From Paucilactobacillus suebicus DSM 5007 = KCTC 3549 (GTDB lineage Bacteria; Bacillota; Bacilli; Lactobacillales; Lactobacillaceae), in assembly GCF_001434475.1 (NCBI RefSeq), contig NZ_AZGF01000005.1:62001-126000 (forward strand): a stretch of DNA of 64,000 nt, read 5' to 3'. This document shows, in pieces, positions 1 to 10,592 of the stretch; the stretch's first letter is position 1; each line of letters starts with the position of its first letter. The notes beneath the pieces were generated by a model. It saw nothing but the letters and a program-made list of their open reading frames with translations, was not told the DNA's origin and did no database searches. The position numbers and the translations under genes are program-made.

Positions 1-2411
1 CTTCCCGATGAATACCAGTTTACAAATTGATTAGTACTTGACTTGAGCGAAGCTCCTGCATTAATCGTGCCAGAATTATTGGTGCTATAGCTTGACACCA
101 AAGAAATAAGTGGCGTCGTTGATACTGTATTACTAGATGACCTGCTGTAGACACCTTCCTGATTGCCCTCACCATCAAGCACATAACTTGTCACATTGAA
201 TGTATAGGTATCATTTTCATCAGAAAAATCATAAATCGATGGTGTAACTTTTGAGTATTGAACTGAACTAACAGAATCAAGTGGTGTCGAATCAGTCGCA
301 GTAGCTTCAATTTTTATGTCAGTTACCGGATCTGAGCTATCAAGGTTGGCAACGTCGTACCAAGCGGCTCCAGTGTAGGCCATGGTGGTTGTTACCCCAC
401 TAGCCGTTGTGAACACAATTTCTGCGTCACTAGTATTAATGCCAGAGGTACTGCTCAAATTTACATAAATACCACGGAAACCGATGGTTGTTGACGAATT
501 TAGTGAAATATCAGCCACATACGTACCCGTGTGTCTAAAATTACTGTCATCTGCGAGGCCGATTTGTGCAATTACTCCAGTCTCATCACTTTCATTTAAA
601 TAGTTGATATATCTTTGTGGAGACTGGTTTGGAGTATACCCATTTAGTGTGATGGAGTTAATTGTAGAGTAACTTTCTCCCGCAAAGTAATATGAACTGG
701 CCTTATCATCAGTCCCAGAAGCGACAATTGATTGTCCATTGATGACAACGTTGTAACTATATGTTGTATCTGTAACATCTGCTCCAGAGGTCAAGCTAGT
801 GGCACTAACTCCATCAGCGGGTGCGAGCTCAACCGTAATTGCACCTGCGGCGGTATTCAGAACGGCTAACTGTGAAATTGCATAAAGGCTAAAGTCCTGC
901 AATGCCGTGATTGTAATTGTATTAGTACCTGTTTGTGTAACTTCAAAATATTCGCTAAAGACTGAAGATGTTGGTAATGTGATGCTAGCAATTTGTAATT
1001 GACTACCATACGTAATGGTGACGCTTGACCCAGCACTATAATAAATTGACTGTGAGCCAACTCCGGTTGATGCGTCATTCATAGCCGTAATAATACTGCC
1101 CCAAAGTCCCTCAGAACCGCCATCATTCCAAGTATATGAAACTGTTATATCATTTACCACGTTTCCAGTTGAATCCGTAATTCCTGGGGTTACAGTACTA
1201 CCATAATTATCAAGTGTCACGCTAACATTACTTGACACAGCTGCGGTCTTATCAATTCTAACTGTCTGAGTGCCGATTGCGGACGTTGTGCCATTCCTGG
1301 TTAATGTAGAAACGAACGTCGAATAATTGTACTGGTTAGCATTTAAGTAGGCCGTTGCCTTCGTGTTATCGCCATAAGAGTAATAAACAGTTAAAGTGAC
1401 ACTAGTGGCTTGCAAAAATGTAAATGTAACCGTCATTCCTGTGTCTGATGAACCGCTTACAGAAGTTGTATAAAGTGACCCAGTTGAGTCTGTTGTTTCA
1501 CTAGTAACGGTTAGACCAGCATTTGCCGGCGATGTAATAGTCAAAACATCCCCAGCATCAAAGCTCCCTGTTTCACTTACTGCATATGTGTAAGCTTCAT
1601 CTACATATACCGATGGATTGCCTGCAGTGTCGGTGGTAACAACAGAATTACTATTAACGCCAGTTGGAACGACTGATAATTTGTAGCCGGTCGCATTACT
1701 ATCAACTGGTTCTGAATCGTCATAAACGGCTGCAGTTGTTACAGAACTTGCCAATGATGCAGTGATAGTTTGTGCGACGCCTGTAGATGCATATGCGCTT
1801 GAAGCAGCGGATTTAGCAGATTCAATGGTGCTGGAATTCGCTACACCCAAATTGACGGTATTGGTCTGTGAAGCAGCCGATGTATCACTTGTTGCTGATG
1901 CTGATATAGATAACTCCTCACCCGCGGCAGATGCTTCAGAAGAATCACTAGATGTTGACTCAGAGACCGGTTCAGAATTACTAGAAGCACTTGTTGCACT
2001 AATTGAATTAGATCCTGCACTGGATGCACTATCTGATGTAATTAACGCAGCTGACTTTGCGCTTACAGATGTTGTTGATGAACTTTCACTATTAATGTTT
2101 GTCGCAGAACTAGCAGTTGAAGATCCACTAATTGATGCTGAGCTTGCAGTTGCAGCACTTGAGCTAATTAGAACCGCAGAGCTGTCAGATTGAACTGAAG
2201 AGCCTGAACTAATAGTTGGCGCATTAGATGTGGTAGTGACGGTGTTAGACGTATCAGCTTTTACCGTTCTTGGAACTGAAAATACAAGGCCGGCAGCCAT
2301 TGTTAAACTTGTAATACCAGCGAACACCCAGATTTTTCCACTTTTATACGACTTAAAATGTTCACTCCTATTAGCACTGTACTCCCTAATCATGTTTTTT
2401 CTACTTCTCAT
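1..2411 (-). CDS. KxYKxGKxW signal peptide surface protein, Ser-rich (3' end outside window)
   Basis: An open minus-strand frame runs from an ATG at 2411 (ribosome site GGGGGAAGG) to the window edge without a stop, giving about 803 residues and missing the C-terminus. Residues 19-28 read FKSYKSGKIW, matching the KxYKxGKxW signal motif of lactobacillal surface proteins. A hydrophobic stretch follows, with a likely cleavage near residue 52 (VKA|DT). Residues about 55-200 are a low-complexity Ser/Ala/Thr region typical of adhesin stalks and O-glycosylation targets. After that comes beta-type, Thr/Ser/Val-rich sequence without Cys, suggesting extracellular repeat domains. Family knowledge: such signals are often used by accessory Sec (SecA2/SecY2) substrates, but no accessory Sec gene is in this window. 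Function as adhesin is inferred. Anchor type cannot be seen. Confidence 0.88.
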   Translation of the reverse strand, partial: MRSRKNMIREYSANRSEHFKSYKSGKIWVFAGITSLTMAAGLVFSVPRTVKADTSNTVTTTSNAPTISSGSSVQSDSSAVLISSSAATASSASISGSSTASSATNINSESSSTTSVSAKSAALITSDSASSAGSNSISATSASSNSEPVSESTSSDSSEASAAGEELSISASATSDTSAASQTNTVNLGVANSSTIESAKSAASSAYASTGVAQTITASLASSVTTAAVYDDSEPVDSNATGYKLSVVPTGVNSNSVVTTDTAGNPSVYVDEAYTYAVSETGSFDAGDVLTITSPANAGLTVTSETTDSTGSLYTTSVSGSSDTGMTVTFTFLQATSVTLTVYYSYGDNTKATAYLNANQYNYSTFVSTLTRNGTTSAIGTQTVRIDKTAAVSSNVSVTLDNYGSTVTPGITDSTGNVVNDITVSYTWNDGGSEGLWGSIITAMNDASTGVGSQSIYYSAGSSVTITYGSQLQIASITLPTSSVFSEYFEVTQTGTNTITITALQDFSLYAISQLAVLNTAAGAITVELAPADGVSATSLTSGADVTDTTYSYNVVINGQSIVASGTDDKASSYYFAGESYSTINSITLNGYTPNQSPQRYINYLNESDETGVIAQIGLADDSNFRHTGTYVADISLNSSTTIGFRGIYVNLSSTSGINTSDAEIVFTTASGVTTTMAYTGAAWYDVANLDSSDPVTDIKIEATATDSTPLDSVSSVQYSKVTPSIYDFSDENDTYTFNVTSYVLDGEGNQEGVYSRSSSNTVSTTPLISLVSSYSTNNSGTINAGASLKSSTNQFVNWYSSG

Positions 2412-2501
2412 AATTAACCTTCCCCCATTTTTTTAAGAATGCTAAAAAAATATGTAATTATTGTCGATATGATAATTGAAATAAGGATGCATATCTGTAT
2501 T

Positions 2502-2537
2502 TATGTAAATAATACCAACATTGGACAAAAATGTGAA
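2502..2537 (-). promoter_or_regulatory. candidate promoter of the surface protein gene
   Basis: On the minus strand, TTCACA (2532-2537) and TATTAT (2509-2514) are separated by exactly 17 bases, giving a start near 2502 and a leader of about 90 bases before the ATG at 2411. The rest of the 2412-2709 gap is AT-rich and holds no credible gene. Confidence 0.4.
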
Positions 2538-2709
2538 CCATTTCGCCATTCAAAAATAACGGTTCAATTTAATACTGATAATTCACATAAACGTACATTA
2601 ATAATCAAAATACCTTGCAGTAACTCAATGAGATTACAAAAAAGAATAGAAGAAATGATCATCCTCTATTCTTAAAAATTTTCTAATTAAGCATATAATT
2701 ATCTTTTGA

Positions 2710-3513
2710 TTAATTAATTATTTTAATTTTTAGACTGCCAAGACTACTAATTTCACCAGACAATAAATCACCTTTGTTTAAGTAAATTTCAGGATTGTGC
2801 CCAACACCAGTACCACTAGGCGTACCAGTAAAAATTAAATCACCAGGCTGCAATTCAATGATTGAAGAAAAATAACTAATTAATTTGGCTGGACTGAAAA
2901 TGAGTTGATCCAGTGAAGCATGTTGCACCACTTCTCCGTTGACCCTAGTCGTAATGAATTCATCTGCCAGATTGCCAAGTTCATCAGGGGTACTCAACCA
3001 TGGCCCCACTGGCGAAAATTTTTCAAAAGACTTACCTAACGAAAATTGTGCAGGATCATTGGCAAACTGTACGTCTCGATCAGATATATCTTCGCCAACC
3101 ATGTATCCAGCCACATGATCAAGTGCATCAGCTTCCTTAATATCACGCCCGCTTTTACCAACGACAATTACCAACTCAGTTTCCCAGTCAGTCCTCGGAC
3201 CATGACGTTTCACATCAGGATTAGGTCCAGTTAATGAACTGGAAAATTTAGTAAACGTACTAGGTGTTTTAGGTAAATCCAGGTGAATTTCCTTTGAATG
3301 ATCAAGAAAATTCATACCCACTGCCAGGATTTGTTGTGGTTTTTCAATTGGCATGGATAAATCTTTTAGTGCAAAAGATCTTTGTTCCCCTAATTCTAAT
3401 TGATCTATTCCTGCATTGGCAGCTAAAACTAGATCACTAAAATTATTTATTTTTCTTGCATGGCTTGAATCCTCAATCAAGTATGCAGCTCCATCAATTT
3501 TTGCAAGTTTCAT
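2710..3513 (-). CDS. fumarylacetoacetate hydrolase (FAH) family protein
   Basis: This 267-residue protein has the FAH/2-hydroxyhepta-2,4-diene-1,7-dioate isomerase fold pattern. It shows GMNFLDHSKE near residue 66, the metal-ligand pair E111-x-E113 followed by D142 in GEDISDRD, and a C-terminal PGDLIFTGTPSGTG motif, all hallmarks of the family. Members cleave or isomerise C-C bonds in diketo acids, or act as oxaloacetate decarboxylases or acylpyruvases, using Mg2+ or Mn2+ in the cytosol. The substrate cannot be read from sequence. It stands alone between the surface protein promoter and a repeat element, so no pathway is implied by neighbours. Confidence 0.85.
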   Translation of the reverse strand: MKLAKIDGAAYLIEDSSHARKINNFSDLVLAANAGIDQLELGEQRSFALKDLSMPIEKPQQILAVGMNFLDHSKEIHLDLPKTPSTFTKFSSSLTGPNPDVKRHGPRTDWETELVIVVGKSGRDIKEADALDHVAGYMVGEDISDRDVQFANDPAQFSLGKSFEKFSPVGPWLSTPDELGNLADEFITTRVNGEVVQHASLDQLIFSPAKLISYFSSIIELQPGDLIFTGTPSGTGVGHNPEIYLNKGDLLSGEISSLGSLKIKIIN

Positions 3514-3547
3514 CTAATCATCTCTATTTTTTTCAGATTTTTTAAAA

Positions 3548-3735
3548 TAGGTTGGAAGCAAAATACCTATTATATCTATCAACAGTACTAAAAATACTGA
3601 TTTAATTCTTTAAGTTATCTAGTCCAAACGTGCAACAATCGGCTGTTCCCAGCCACATAAGCCTCCTAAGGCCAAAATTCAGGATTTTGGCCTTAGGAGG
3701 CTTATGTTCTGGGTGCAAAGCACCTTTTTGCCACT
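3548..3735 (-). repeat. interspersed hairpin element, copy 1 (full length)
   Basis: A perfect 23-bp stem (3656-3678 with 3684-3706) with a 5-base loop is flanked by sequence shared with the copies near 42.1 and 60.9 kb: a GTGCTTTGCACC-like mini-hairpin on one side and TTGCACGTTTGGACTA, GAATTAAATCAGTA and ATAGATA blocks on the other. It lies just downstream of the oxidoreductase gene and may end its transcript. The full-length call rests on visual alignment of the flanks. Confidence 0.75.
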
Positions 3736-3751
3736 CTCTTAACAATTTATT

Positions 3752-4678
3752 TTAATCATTTGCTAATATTATCCTACCTGGAGCGTGATGCTCCTCCAGT
3801 AACTGGTGTCCTTGAATCACCCCAGAAAGTGTTAGAGGTAATGTTTTAAAAATACGCATTTTCAAACTACCATCCGCAAGCATAGATGATAACTCACCAA
3901 GTGCGAGTTTGTCGTGTTGAGCATCTAAAGGACGAATATGTTCAAAAATAACCTTGGGTTTATTAGTCAAATTGGCGGCATTACCAACCGAAGCAGCACG
4001 ACCACCATCACGGATTACATCACTGATCAACGTATCATTGTTACCGTTCATTGCCGCATTAATCACCACATCAACTGAATCTGCGAAACGTTCATTAATG
4101 TTTTCAGTATCATAAAAGCCGACTTCATCTAGCGGCAGTTCATCCAGCAGATCCTTGTTGCGAGATGAACCAGTACCAATGACATATGCACCAAGTTTTT
4201 TAGCGACCTGAACCGCAATAGAACCAACACCACCAGTTGCACCATTAACTAATACGCGATCTCCTGCGCGAACGTGGGTAAATGCTGTGACAGCGTTATA
4301 AGCAGTAATTCCTGGTGTAATAATTGCTGCAGCCACTTGGTTACGAACGCTGACTGGCTTTTTTACCAATCTACTCTCTGGAATCACAACCATCTGTGCA
4401 TATGCTGGTGCAGCATGACCAATCACAGTGTCTCCAACCGCGACACTGCTTACATTATCACCGATCTTTACGACTTCACCAACAACGTCTCTACCGGGAA
4501 TAATTGGAAATTCACCACCGCCAATTTTACCTTCACGTTGAATGCGATCAAAGTTATTAATTCCTATAGCACGGGTACTAACTAAGACCTGATCATCCGA
4601 AGTGATTTTTGCATCTGCTACATTAAGCTCTTCAAATACATCTGGTTTTCCAAATTGCTGATATCCAAATGCTTTCAT
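3752..4678 (-). CDS. zinc-independent NADP-dependent alcohol dehydrogenase / quinone oxidoreductase
   Basis: This 308-residue medium-chain dehydrogenase/reductase has an N-terminal GroES-like half (residues 1-120) and a Rossmann half with VLVNGATGGVGSIAVQVAK at about 142-160 for NAD(P)H. No structural or catalytic zinc Cys cluster is seen, which places it with quinone oxidoreductase-like enzymes that reduce quinones or enones. The chosen start is the ATG at 4678, preceded by GGAGGTGATGTG; a GTG one codon upstream is the alternative. The upstream region holds an extended -10 (TGTACAAT). A palindromic hairpin element lies just past the stop. The physiological substrate is unknown. Confidence 0.85.
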   Translation of the reverse strand: MKAFGYQQFGKPDVFEELNVADAKITSDDQVLVSTRAIGINNFDRIQREGKIGGGEFPIIPGRDVVGEVVKIGDNVSSVAVGDTVIGHAAPAYAQMVVIPESRLVKKPVSVRNQVAAAIITPGITAYNAVTAFTHVRAGDRVLVNGATGGVGSIAVQVAKKLGAYVIGTGSSRNKDLLDELPLDEVGFYDTENINERFADSVDVVINAAMNGNNDTLISDVIRDGGRAASVGNAANLTNKPKVIFEHIRPLDAQHDKLALGELSSMLADGSLKMRIFKTLPLTLSGVIQGHQLLEEHHAPGRIILAND

Positions 4679-4792
4679 CACATCACCTCCATAACACTAT
4701 ATTGTATATTGTACACGATTTCATAAAAAATAGTTACAAAAGTGATAACAGATTTTTATTAAAAAGAATGGCATAAATAGTTAATTTCCCCC

Positions 4793-4855
4793 TATATAAG
4801 GAACTCCAGTCTGAAAACCTTTAAATTTGGTTTTTAGACTGGAGTTCCTTATATA
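4793..4855. terminator. long hairpin of the interspersed family, copy 2
   Basis: Two 27-base arms starting TATATAAGGAACTCCAG pair with one mismatch around a short AT-rich loop. It sits 33 bases beyond the stop of gdhA and probably terminates it. The downstream sequence CGCTAAAAAATGCG recalls the GCCAAAAAATGC flank of the 31.6 kb copy. Confidence 0.7.
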
Positions 4856-4887
4856 CGCTAAAAAATGCGTTAGTTGCGCACGTTAAA

Positions 4888-6532
<1,645 letters not shown>

Positions 6533-6582
6533 AAAAAAACACCTAAAGCCGTGATTACATTCACGTGCTTCAAATGTTTTTC
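6533..6582 (-). terminator. intrinsic terminator of the FAD dehydrogenase gene
   Basis: On the minus strand AAGC-CGTGA type arms (6546-6554 with 6561-6570, one bulge) are followed by a run of U (A tract at 6533-6539 on the plus strand). It lies just past the stop at 6600. Confidence 0.55.
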
Positions 6583-6599
6583 TAATTGAACATATTGAT

Positions 6600-7967
6600 T
6601 TAAATCTTTCGACCCGGATTCAAAATGTTATTAGGATCAAACGCAAGTTTAACCTTCTTTTGCAGATCGACTAAATCTTGACCAAGTTGTGGTAATACCC
6701 ATTGCTTCTTAATTTCCCCAATTCCATGTTCCGCCGAAATCGTACCGCCGACTGACTGAGCGTAGGTGAAAATTTTGTTAATTGCTTCGCGAACATCAGC
6801 TGGTACTGAATCAGAGTCACGCGGAATGGCAATGTTTGGATGGAAATTACCGTCTCCAGCGTGGCCACCCAAGAACGCAGTGACGTTTGTTGTAAACTTA
6901 AGATCTGCAACAAAAGCAGCTAATTCAGGTAGTTTTGACAAAGGAACTGCAATATCTTCAACGATTAAACGTCCATATGCAGCTTCTGCTTTGTAATAAT
7001 CCTGGCGAATTTTAATAATATTGTCAGAGTATTCCTGATCATCTGTGACAGATACATGAATTGCTTTTGCTTCATCTAGGATTTTTTTAAGAGCATCAAC
7101 TGCTCCGGCAGGTGCACCTTCAAGCTTAAAGATCAACAATGCTTTTGCGGTTCCACCATTGCCTAGGTCAGATCCTTCAAGTCGGTCCAATGCTTCAATT
7201 GAAGTGTCATTTAATGCTTCCAACATTGATGGATAAAGACCGCTAGCAGAAATTTTTTGAACTCCGACACTTAATTCAGCCATATTAGCAAAGGTTGCTA
7301 GTCCTGTCACTGGCTTGCCAAATGGAATGGGCAATAATTTAACAGTTGCCGAAACAATCACGGCTAAAGTTCCTTCAGAACCAACCAACAGATCGGTCAA
7401 ATCATAGCCAACATTATTCTTAAAAGTCTTACCACCAGTATCAATCAACGTTCCATCGGCTAAAACAATCTGTAAGCCAATCACTGACTGCTTGGTTGTC
7501 CCATACTTCAACGAGCTCATACCGCCAGCGTTTGTAGCGATATTACCACCAACAGAACTAATCGGCTTAGAACCTGGATCTGGAGCAAAGAAGTAACCTT
7601 GCTTACGGACTTCCTTATCAAGATCAGCATTAATGACACCTGCTTCAACAATTGCGTACTGGTTAGGAATATTGATTTCCAAGATTTTATTCATCTTTGA
7701 CAGGTTTAGCACGATACCGTCATCAAGACCTGCTGAGCTATTAACAATCGAAGATCCTGCTCCCCACGTAGTAACTGGAATTTTATGGGCATTCGCAAAC
7801 TTCATTGTATCTTGCACATCTTTAATGCTTTGTGCCTCAACAACTGCTAACGGTTGATACACCTTAACAACTTCTTGAGTTGAATCATTTTTACCAAACT
7901 TCTTTAAAACATCTGGGTCAGTAATAACCTGACCATTTGTCAGTGATAATTCACTAATATCTGCCAT
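6600..7967 (-). CDS. FAD-linked D-2-hydroxyacid dehydrogenase (GlcD / D-lactate dehydrogenase family)
   Basis: This 455-residue flavoprotein has the FAD-binding type 4 domain (GGNIATNAGGMSSLKYGTTK, then GSEGTLAVIVSATVKLLP) and the C-terminal oxidase domain with GGHAGDGNFHPNI and AEHGIGEIKKQWV, all typical of glycolate oxidase GlcD and D-lactate dehydrogenases. It should oxidise a D-2-hydroxy acid to the 2-oxo acid in the cytosol. It follows metI by 51 bases on the same strand with no terminator between, so it may be the last gene of the T-box-controlled metQ-metN-metI transcript. That context suggests the hydroxy analogue of methionine as a possible substrate; this is inference only. Confidence 0.85.
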   Translation of the reverse strand: MADISELSLTNGQVITDPDVLKKFGKNDSTQEVVKVYQPLAVVEAQSIKDVQDTMKFANAHKIPVTTWGAGSSIVNSSAGLDDGIVLNLSKMNKILEINIPNQYAIVEAGVINADLDKEVRKQGYFFAPDPGSKPISSVGGNIATNAGGMSSLKYGTTKQSVIGLQIVLADGTLIDTGGKTFKNNVGYDLTDLLVGSEGTLAVIVSATVKLLPIPFGKPVTGLATFANMAELSVGVQKISASGLYPSMLEALNDTSIEALDRLEGSDLGNGGTAKALLIFKLEGAPAGAVDALKKILDEAKAIHVSVTDDQEYSDNIIKIRQDYYKAEAAYGRLIVEDIAVPLSKLPELAAFVADLKFTTNVTAFLGGHAGDGNFHPNIAIPRDSDSVPADVREAINKIFTYAQSVGGTISAEHGIGEIKKQWVLPQLGQDLVDLQKKVKLAFDPNNILNPGRKI

Positions 7968-8018
7968 GATTCTTTGTCATCTCCTATAAAATCTAACAAT
8001 AATACCTAACTTACTAGC

Positions 8019-8681
8019 TTAACCTCTAGTAAAGTGTACCGCAAGTCGGTCACCAATCCACTGTATAATCTGAACAATGATCACCAAAATCACAATAACG
8101 CTGATTAAAACACCAGTTTCATATCGGTTATAACCAAACTGAATGGCTAAATTACCAATTCCGCCGGCTCCAATTGTACCAACCATCGCCGAATAGCCGA
8201 TCAGACTGATAATTGTTAAAACAATTCCACGAATTAATGATGGTAGTGCTTCTGGAAATAGAACATCTGTGAAAATCAGGAAAAATCCGGCACCAGTAGA
8301 ACGTGCTGCTTCTATGACTCCCTGATCAATTTCCGCAAACGCACTCTCTGCAATTCTGGCAAAGAATGGTACAGCCGCAACTGACAGTGACACAGCACCC
8401 CCCATTGGTGTATACGGATCACCAGCAACAAACTTAGCAAATGGAATTAACACAATCATCAGAATTAAAAACGGAAACGAGCGAATCGCATTAATAATAA
8501 AACCAACGATATTGTTAACAACTGGTTTTGGTGAAAACAATGAATTTGAATAGTAGTACAATATCAGGCCAATCAGCGTTCCAAACACAACACCAATTAC
8601 TCCGGAAATCACAACCATTTCAAATGTTTCCCATAATGATTGACCTAAATTTTCTTGTAAAATTGTGATTGTCTGATTCAT
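8019..8681 (-). CDS. metI: methionine ABC transporter permease
   Basis: This 220-residue, multi-span membrane protein belongs to the MetI family. It has five hydrophobic segments and the EAA-type loop around AARSTGAGFFLIFTDVLFPEALP, which docks on the ATPase. The ATG overlaps the metN stop by four bases (ATGA), so the two are translationally coupled. With MetN and MetQ it forms the importer for L/D-methionine and derivatives. It is regulated by the upstream Met-type T-box. Confidence 0.93.
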   Translation of the reverse strand: MNQTITILQENLGQSLWETFEMVVISGVIGVVFGTLIGLILYYYSNSLFSPKPVVNNIVGFIINAIRSFPFLILMIVLIPFAKFVAGDPYTPMGGAVSLSVAAVPFFARIAESAFAEIDQGVIEAARSTGAGFFLIFTDVLFPEALPSLIRGIVLTIISLIGYSAMVGTIGAGGIGNLAIQFGYNRYETGVLISVIVILVIIVQIIQWIGDRLAVHFTRG

Positions 8682-9700
8682 TGCTCAACCTCCTTTGCAA
8701 CACCAACTTTTTCTTTAAATAGCGCAACTGCCCTATCAATGGCATCGGCTGGCCCAGTAATAAAGACCCCCAATGTGCCGATTGCGTTTGCTTGAATGAA
8801 TTCAATTCGTCCTTGCAAAATACTAATTGAAACACCAGTATCACGCGCGATTTCAGTAATTACTGGATCAAGGGAGTAATCCCCACGATACTTCAATGCT
8901 AGGAACGTACCAGGTTCTTTTCTTAACTTAAACTTCAACTCATCTGGAAGTTGATCATCTAAGAAGCGATTAACGAGTCGCTTAGCCATATTTGATTGTG
9001 GATTGGCGAACAAATCAAACGCAGTTGTCTGTTCAACCAATTCACCATCCTCCATAACCGCCACACGATCAAAAAGATTCTTCGCCACTTCCAACTGATG
9101 AGTAATGAACACAATTGTAATATGCAAACGTTCATTAATATCCTTTAGAATAGTAATGATTTCTTGGGCAGTTTCCAGATCAAGCGCACTAGTCGCTTCA
9201 TCACAAAGTAAAATATCTGGATCATTCGCAAGTGCTCTGGCAATACCAACACGTTGCTTTTGACCACCGGATAACTGTGATGGGTAATTATTAACCCGAT
9301 CTTGAAGCCCAACTAATGATAATAACTGTTTAATTTTTTCTGGTTGCTGCTTCTCGGGATACCCGCCAGCAGTCAGAGCAAATGCAATGTTTTGACCAAT
9401 TGTCCGATTATTGATTAAATTGAAATTTTGAAAAATAAAGCCAATCTTTTTTCGTGCTTGAGCTAATTGGCTCTTGCTTGCCTTTGTAATCTCAACATCA
9501 TTTACAACAACTGATCCGCTAGTTGGCAATTGAAGGCCGTTAATCGTCCGCACAAGGGTTGATTTACCCGCACCAGAAAGACCAACAATGCCAAAAATTT
9601 CACCTTTTTCTACTTTTAATGAAACATTTTTGACGGCCTCAATTGATGTATTTTTTTGTTTAAATGTGACCGAAACATCTGTGAGTTCGATTTGGCTCAT
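8678..9700 (-). CDS. metN: methionine ABC transporter ATP-binding protein
   Basis: This 340-residue ATPase carries Walker A GLSGAGKST near residue 40, the signature LSGGQKQRVGIARAL, and Walker B DILLCDEATSALD. The region from about residue 260 is the NIL domain typical of MetN, which binds methionine and inhibits transport when the cell is replete. It lies 11 bases after metQ and overlaps metI by four bases. It powers methionine uptake at the inner face of the membrane. Confidence 0.95.
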   Translation of the reverse strand: MSQIELTDVSVTFKQKNTSIEAVKNVSLKVEKGEIFGIVGLSGAGKSTLVRTINGLQLPTSGSVVVNDVEITKASKSQLAQARKKIGFIFQNFNLINNRTIGQNIAFALTAGGYPEKQQPEKIKQLLSLVGLQDRVNNYPSQLSGGQKQRVGIARALANDPDILLCDEATSALDLETAQEIITILKDINERLHITIVFITHQLEVAKNLFDRVAVMEDGELVEQTTAFDLFANPQSNMAKRLVNRFLDDQLPDELKFKLRKEPGTFLALKYRGDYSLDPVITEIARDTGVSISILQGRIEFIQANAIGTLGVFITGPADAIDRAVALFKEKVGVAKEVEQ

Positions 9701-9711
9701 AATTTACCTCC

Positions 9712-10551
9712 TTATTTGCTCCATGAAGCAGGTTTGTCAAAGTCTTTGAACTTAGACTTAGCAATTGCTGTTTGGAACTTCTTGCTCTTTAGGACTGACT
9801 TAACAGCCTTAGCAAACTTAGAATTCTTTTGACTAGTCTTAACAACAAAGACTTCTTTATATTCTTCTTTAAGATGTTCCAAAGCTAGTGCAGAACTTGA
9901 CTTGATGTTAGCATTCCATGAATAGTTACCAGGAATCAGTGCAATTGTGACATTATCACGTGATTGTGGTAATTGAGCTGCATCAAGAGTTTTAAACGTT
10001 AAGTTCTTCGGGTTAGTAGCGATATCTGACAAGCTTGCCTGAGCAACGTTAATTCCAGACTTCAAAGTAATCAAATGTTGTGCTGCCAACAATTGAAGTG
10101 AACGTGCTAAGTTTGATGGATCGTTAGCAAGTGAAACTGTATCACCAGATTTCAAATCTTTAAGTGACTTAATCTTCTTTGAGTAGATCCCCATTCCCAA
10201 TGTTGGAGTTTCACCAATTGCGGACAATTTCATGTTATTTTGTTTGGCGAATGTCTTCAAATAAGCTGTGTGTTGGAACAAGTTAGCGTCGATTTCTCCT
10301 GAATTTAACGCTTTATTAGGTTGAACATAATCATTAAATTCCTTAATTTTTACTTGATAGCCCTTTTCCTTTAGCAAAGGCCCAATTACATCTTTAGCCA
10401 TGTCCCCGTAAGGGCCGGGTGCAACCCCAATTGTTTCCGTTTTTAACTTGGCAGTTGAACTACCTGAATTAACCTTGGCGATACCAAAAATTGCTGCAAA
10501 CAAAACGATAATAACTCCTAAACCAATTAACCACTTTGTATTCCTTCTCAT
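9712..10551 (-). CDS. metQ: MetQ/NlpA family substrate-binding protein lacking a lipobox
   Basis: This 279-residue protein has the NlpA fold signature (VAPGPYGDMAKDVIGPLLKE, and NSGEIDANLFQHTAYL) of methionine-binding proteins. Unlike classical MetQ lipoproteins it has no Cys at the end of the hydrophobic N-terminus (residues 8-27); the segment runs into KVNSGSSTAK. It is therefore more likely held by an uncleaved N-terminal helix or released by signal peptidase I. It is the first gene of the operon and directly follows the T-box. Confidence 0.9.
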   Translation of the reverse strand: MRRNTKWLIGLGVIIVLFAAIFGIAKVNSGSSTAKLKTETIGVAPGPYGDMAKDVIGPLLKEKGYQVKIKEFNDYVQPNKALNSGEIDANLFQHTAYLKTFAKQNNMKLSAIGETPTLGMGIYSKKIKSLKDLKSGDTVSLANDPSNLARSLQLLAAQHLITLKSGINVAQASLSDIATNPKNLTFKTLDAAQLPQSRDNVTIALIPGNYSWNANIKSSSALALEHLKEEYKEVFVVKTSQKNSKFAKAVKSVLKSKKFQTAIAKSKFKDFDKPASWSK

Positions 10552-10592
10552 AATTTATCCCCTTTTCTCCTAATTGCATTAAAAAATTAAAA

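Noticed and set aside
1762-2193. A 143-codon plus-strand frame inside the surface protein gene
   Set aside because: It is the antisense of the Ser/Ala-rich stalk, where TCA/GCA-type codons leave the opposite strand open. It has no ribosome site, and the minus-strand frame is continuous with a signal peptide.
2439-2675. A 78-codon plus-strand frame in the gap before the FAH gene
   Set aside because: No ribosome site, AT-rich, and it overlaps the predicted promoter of the surface protein. The product has no recognisable feature.
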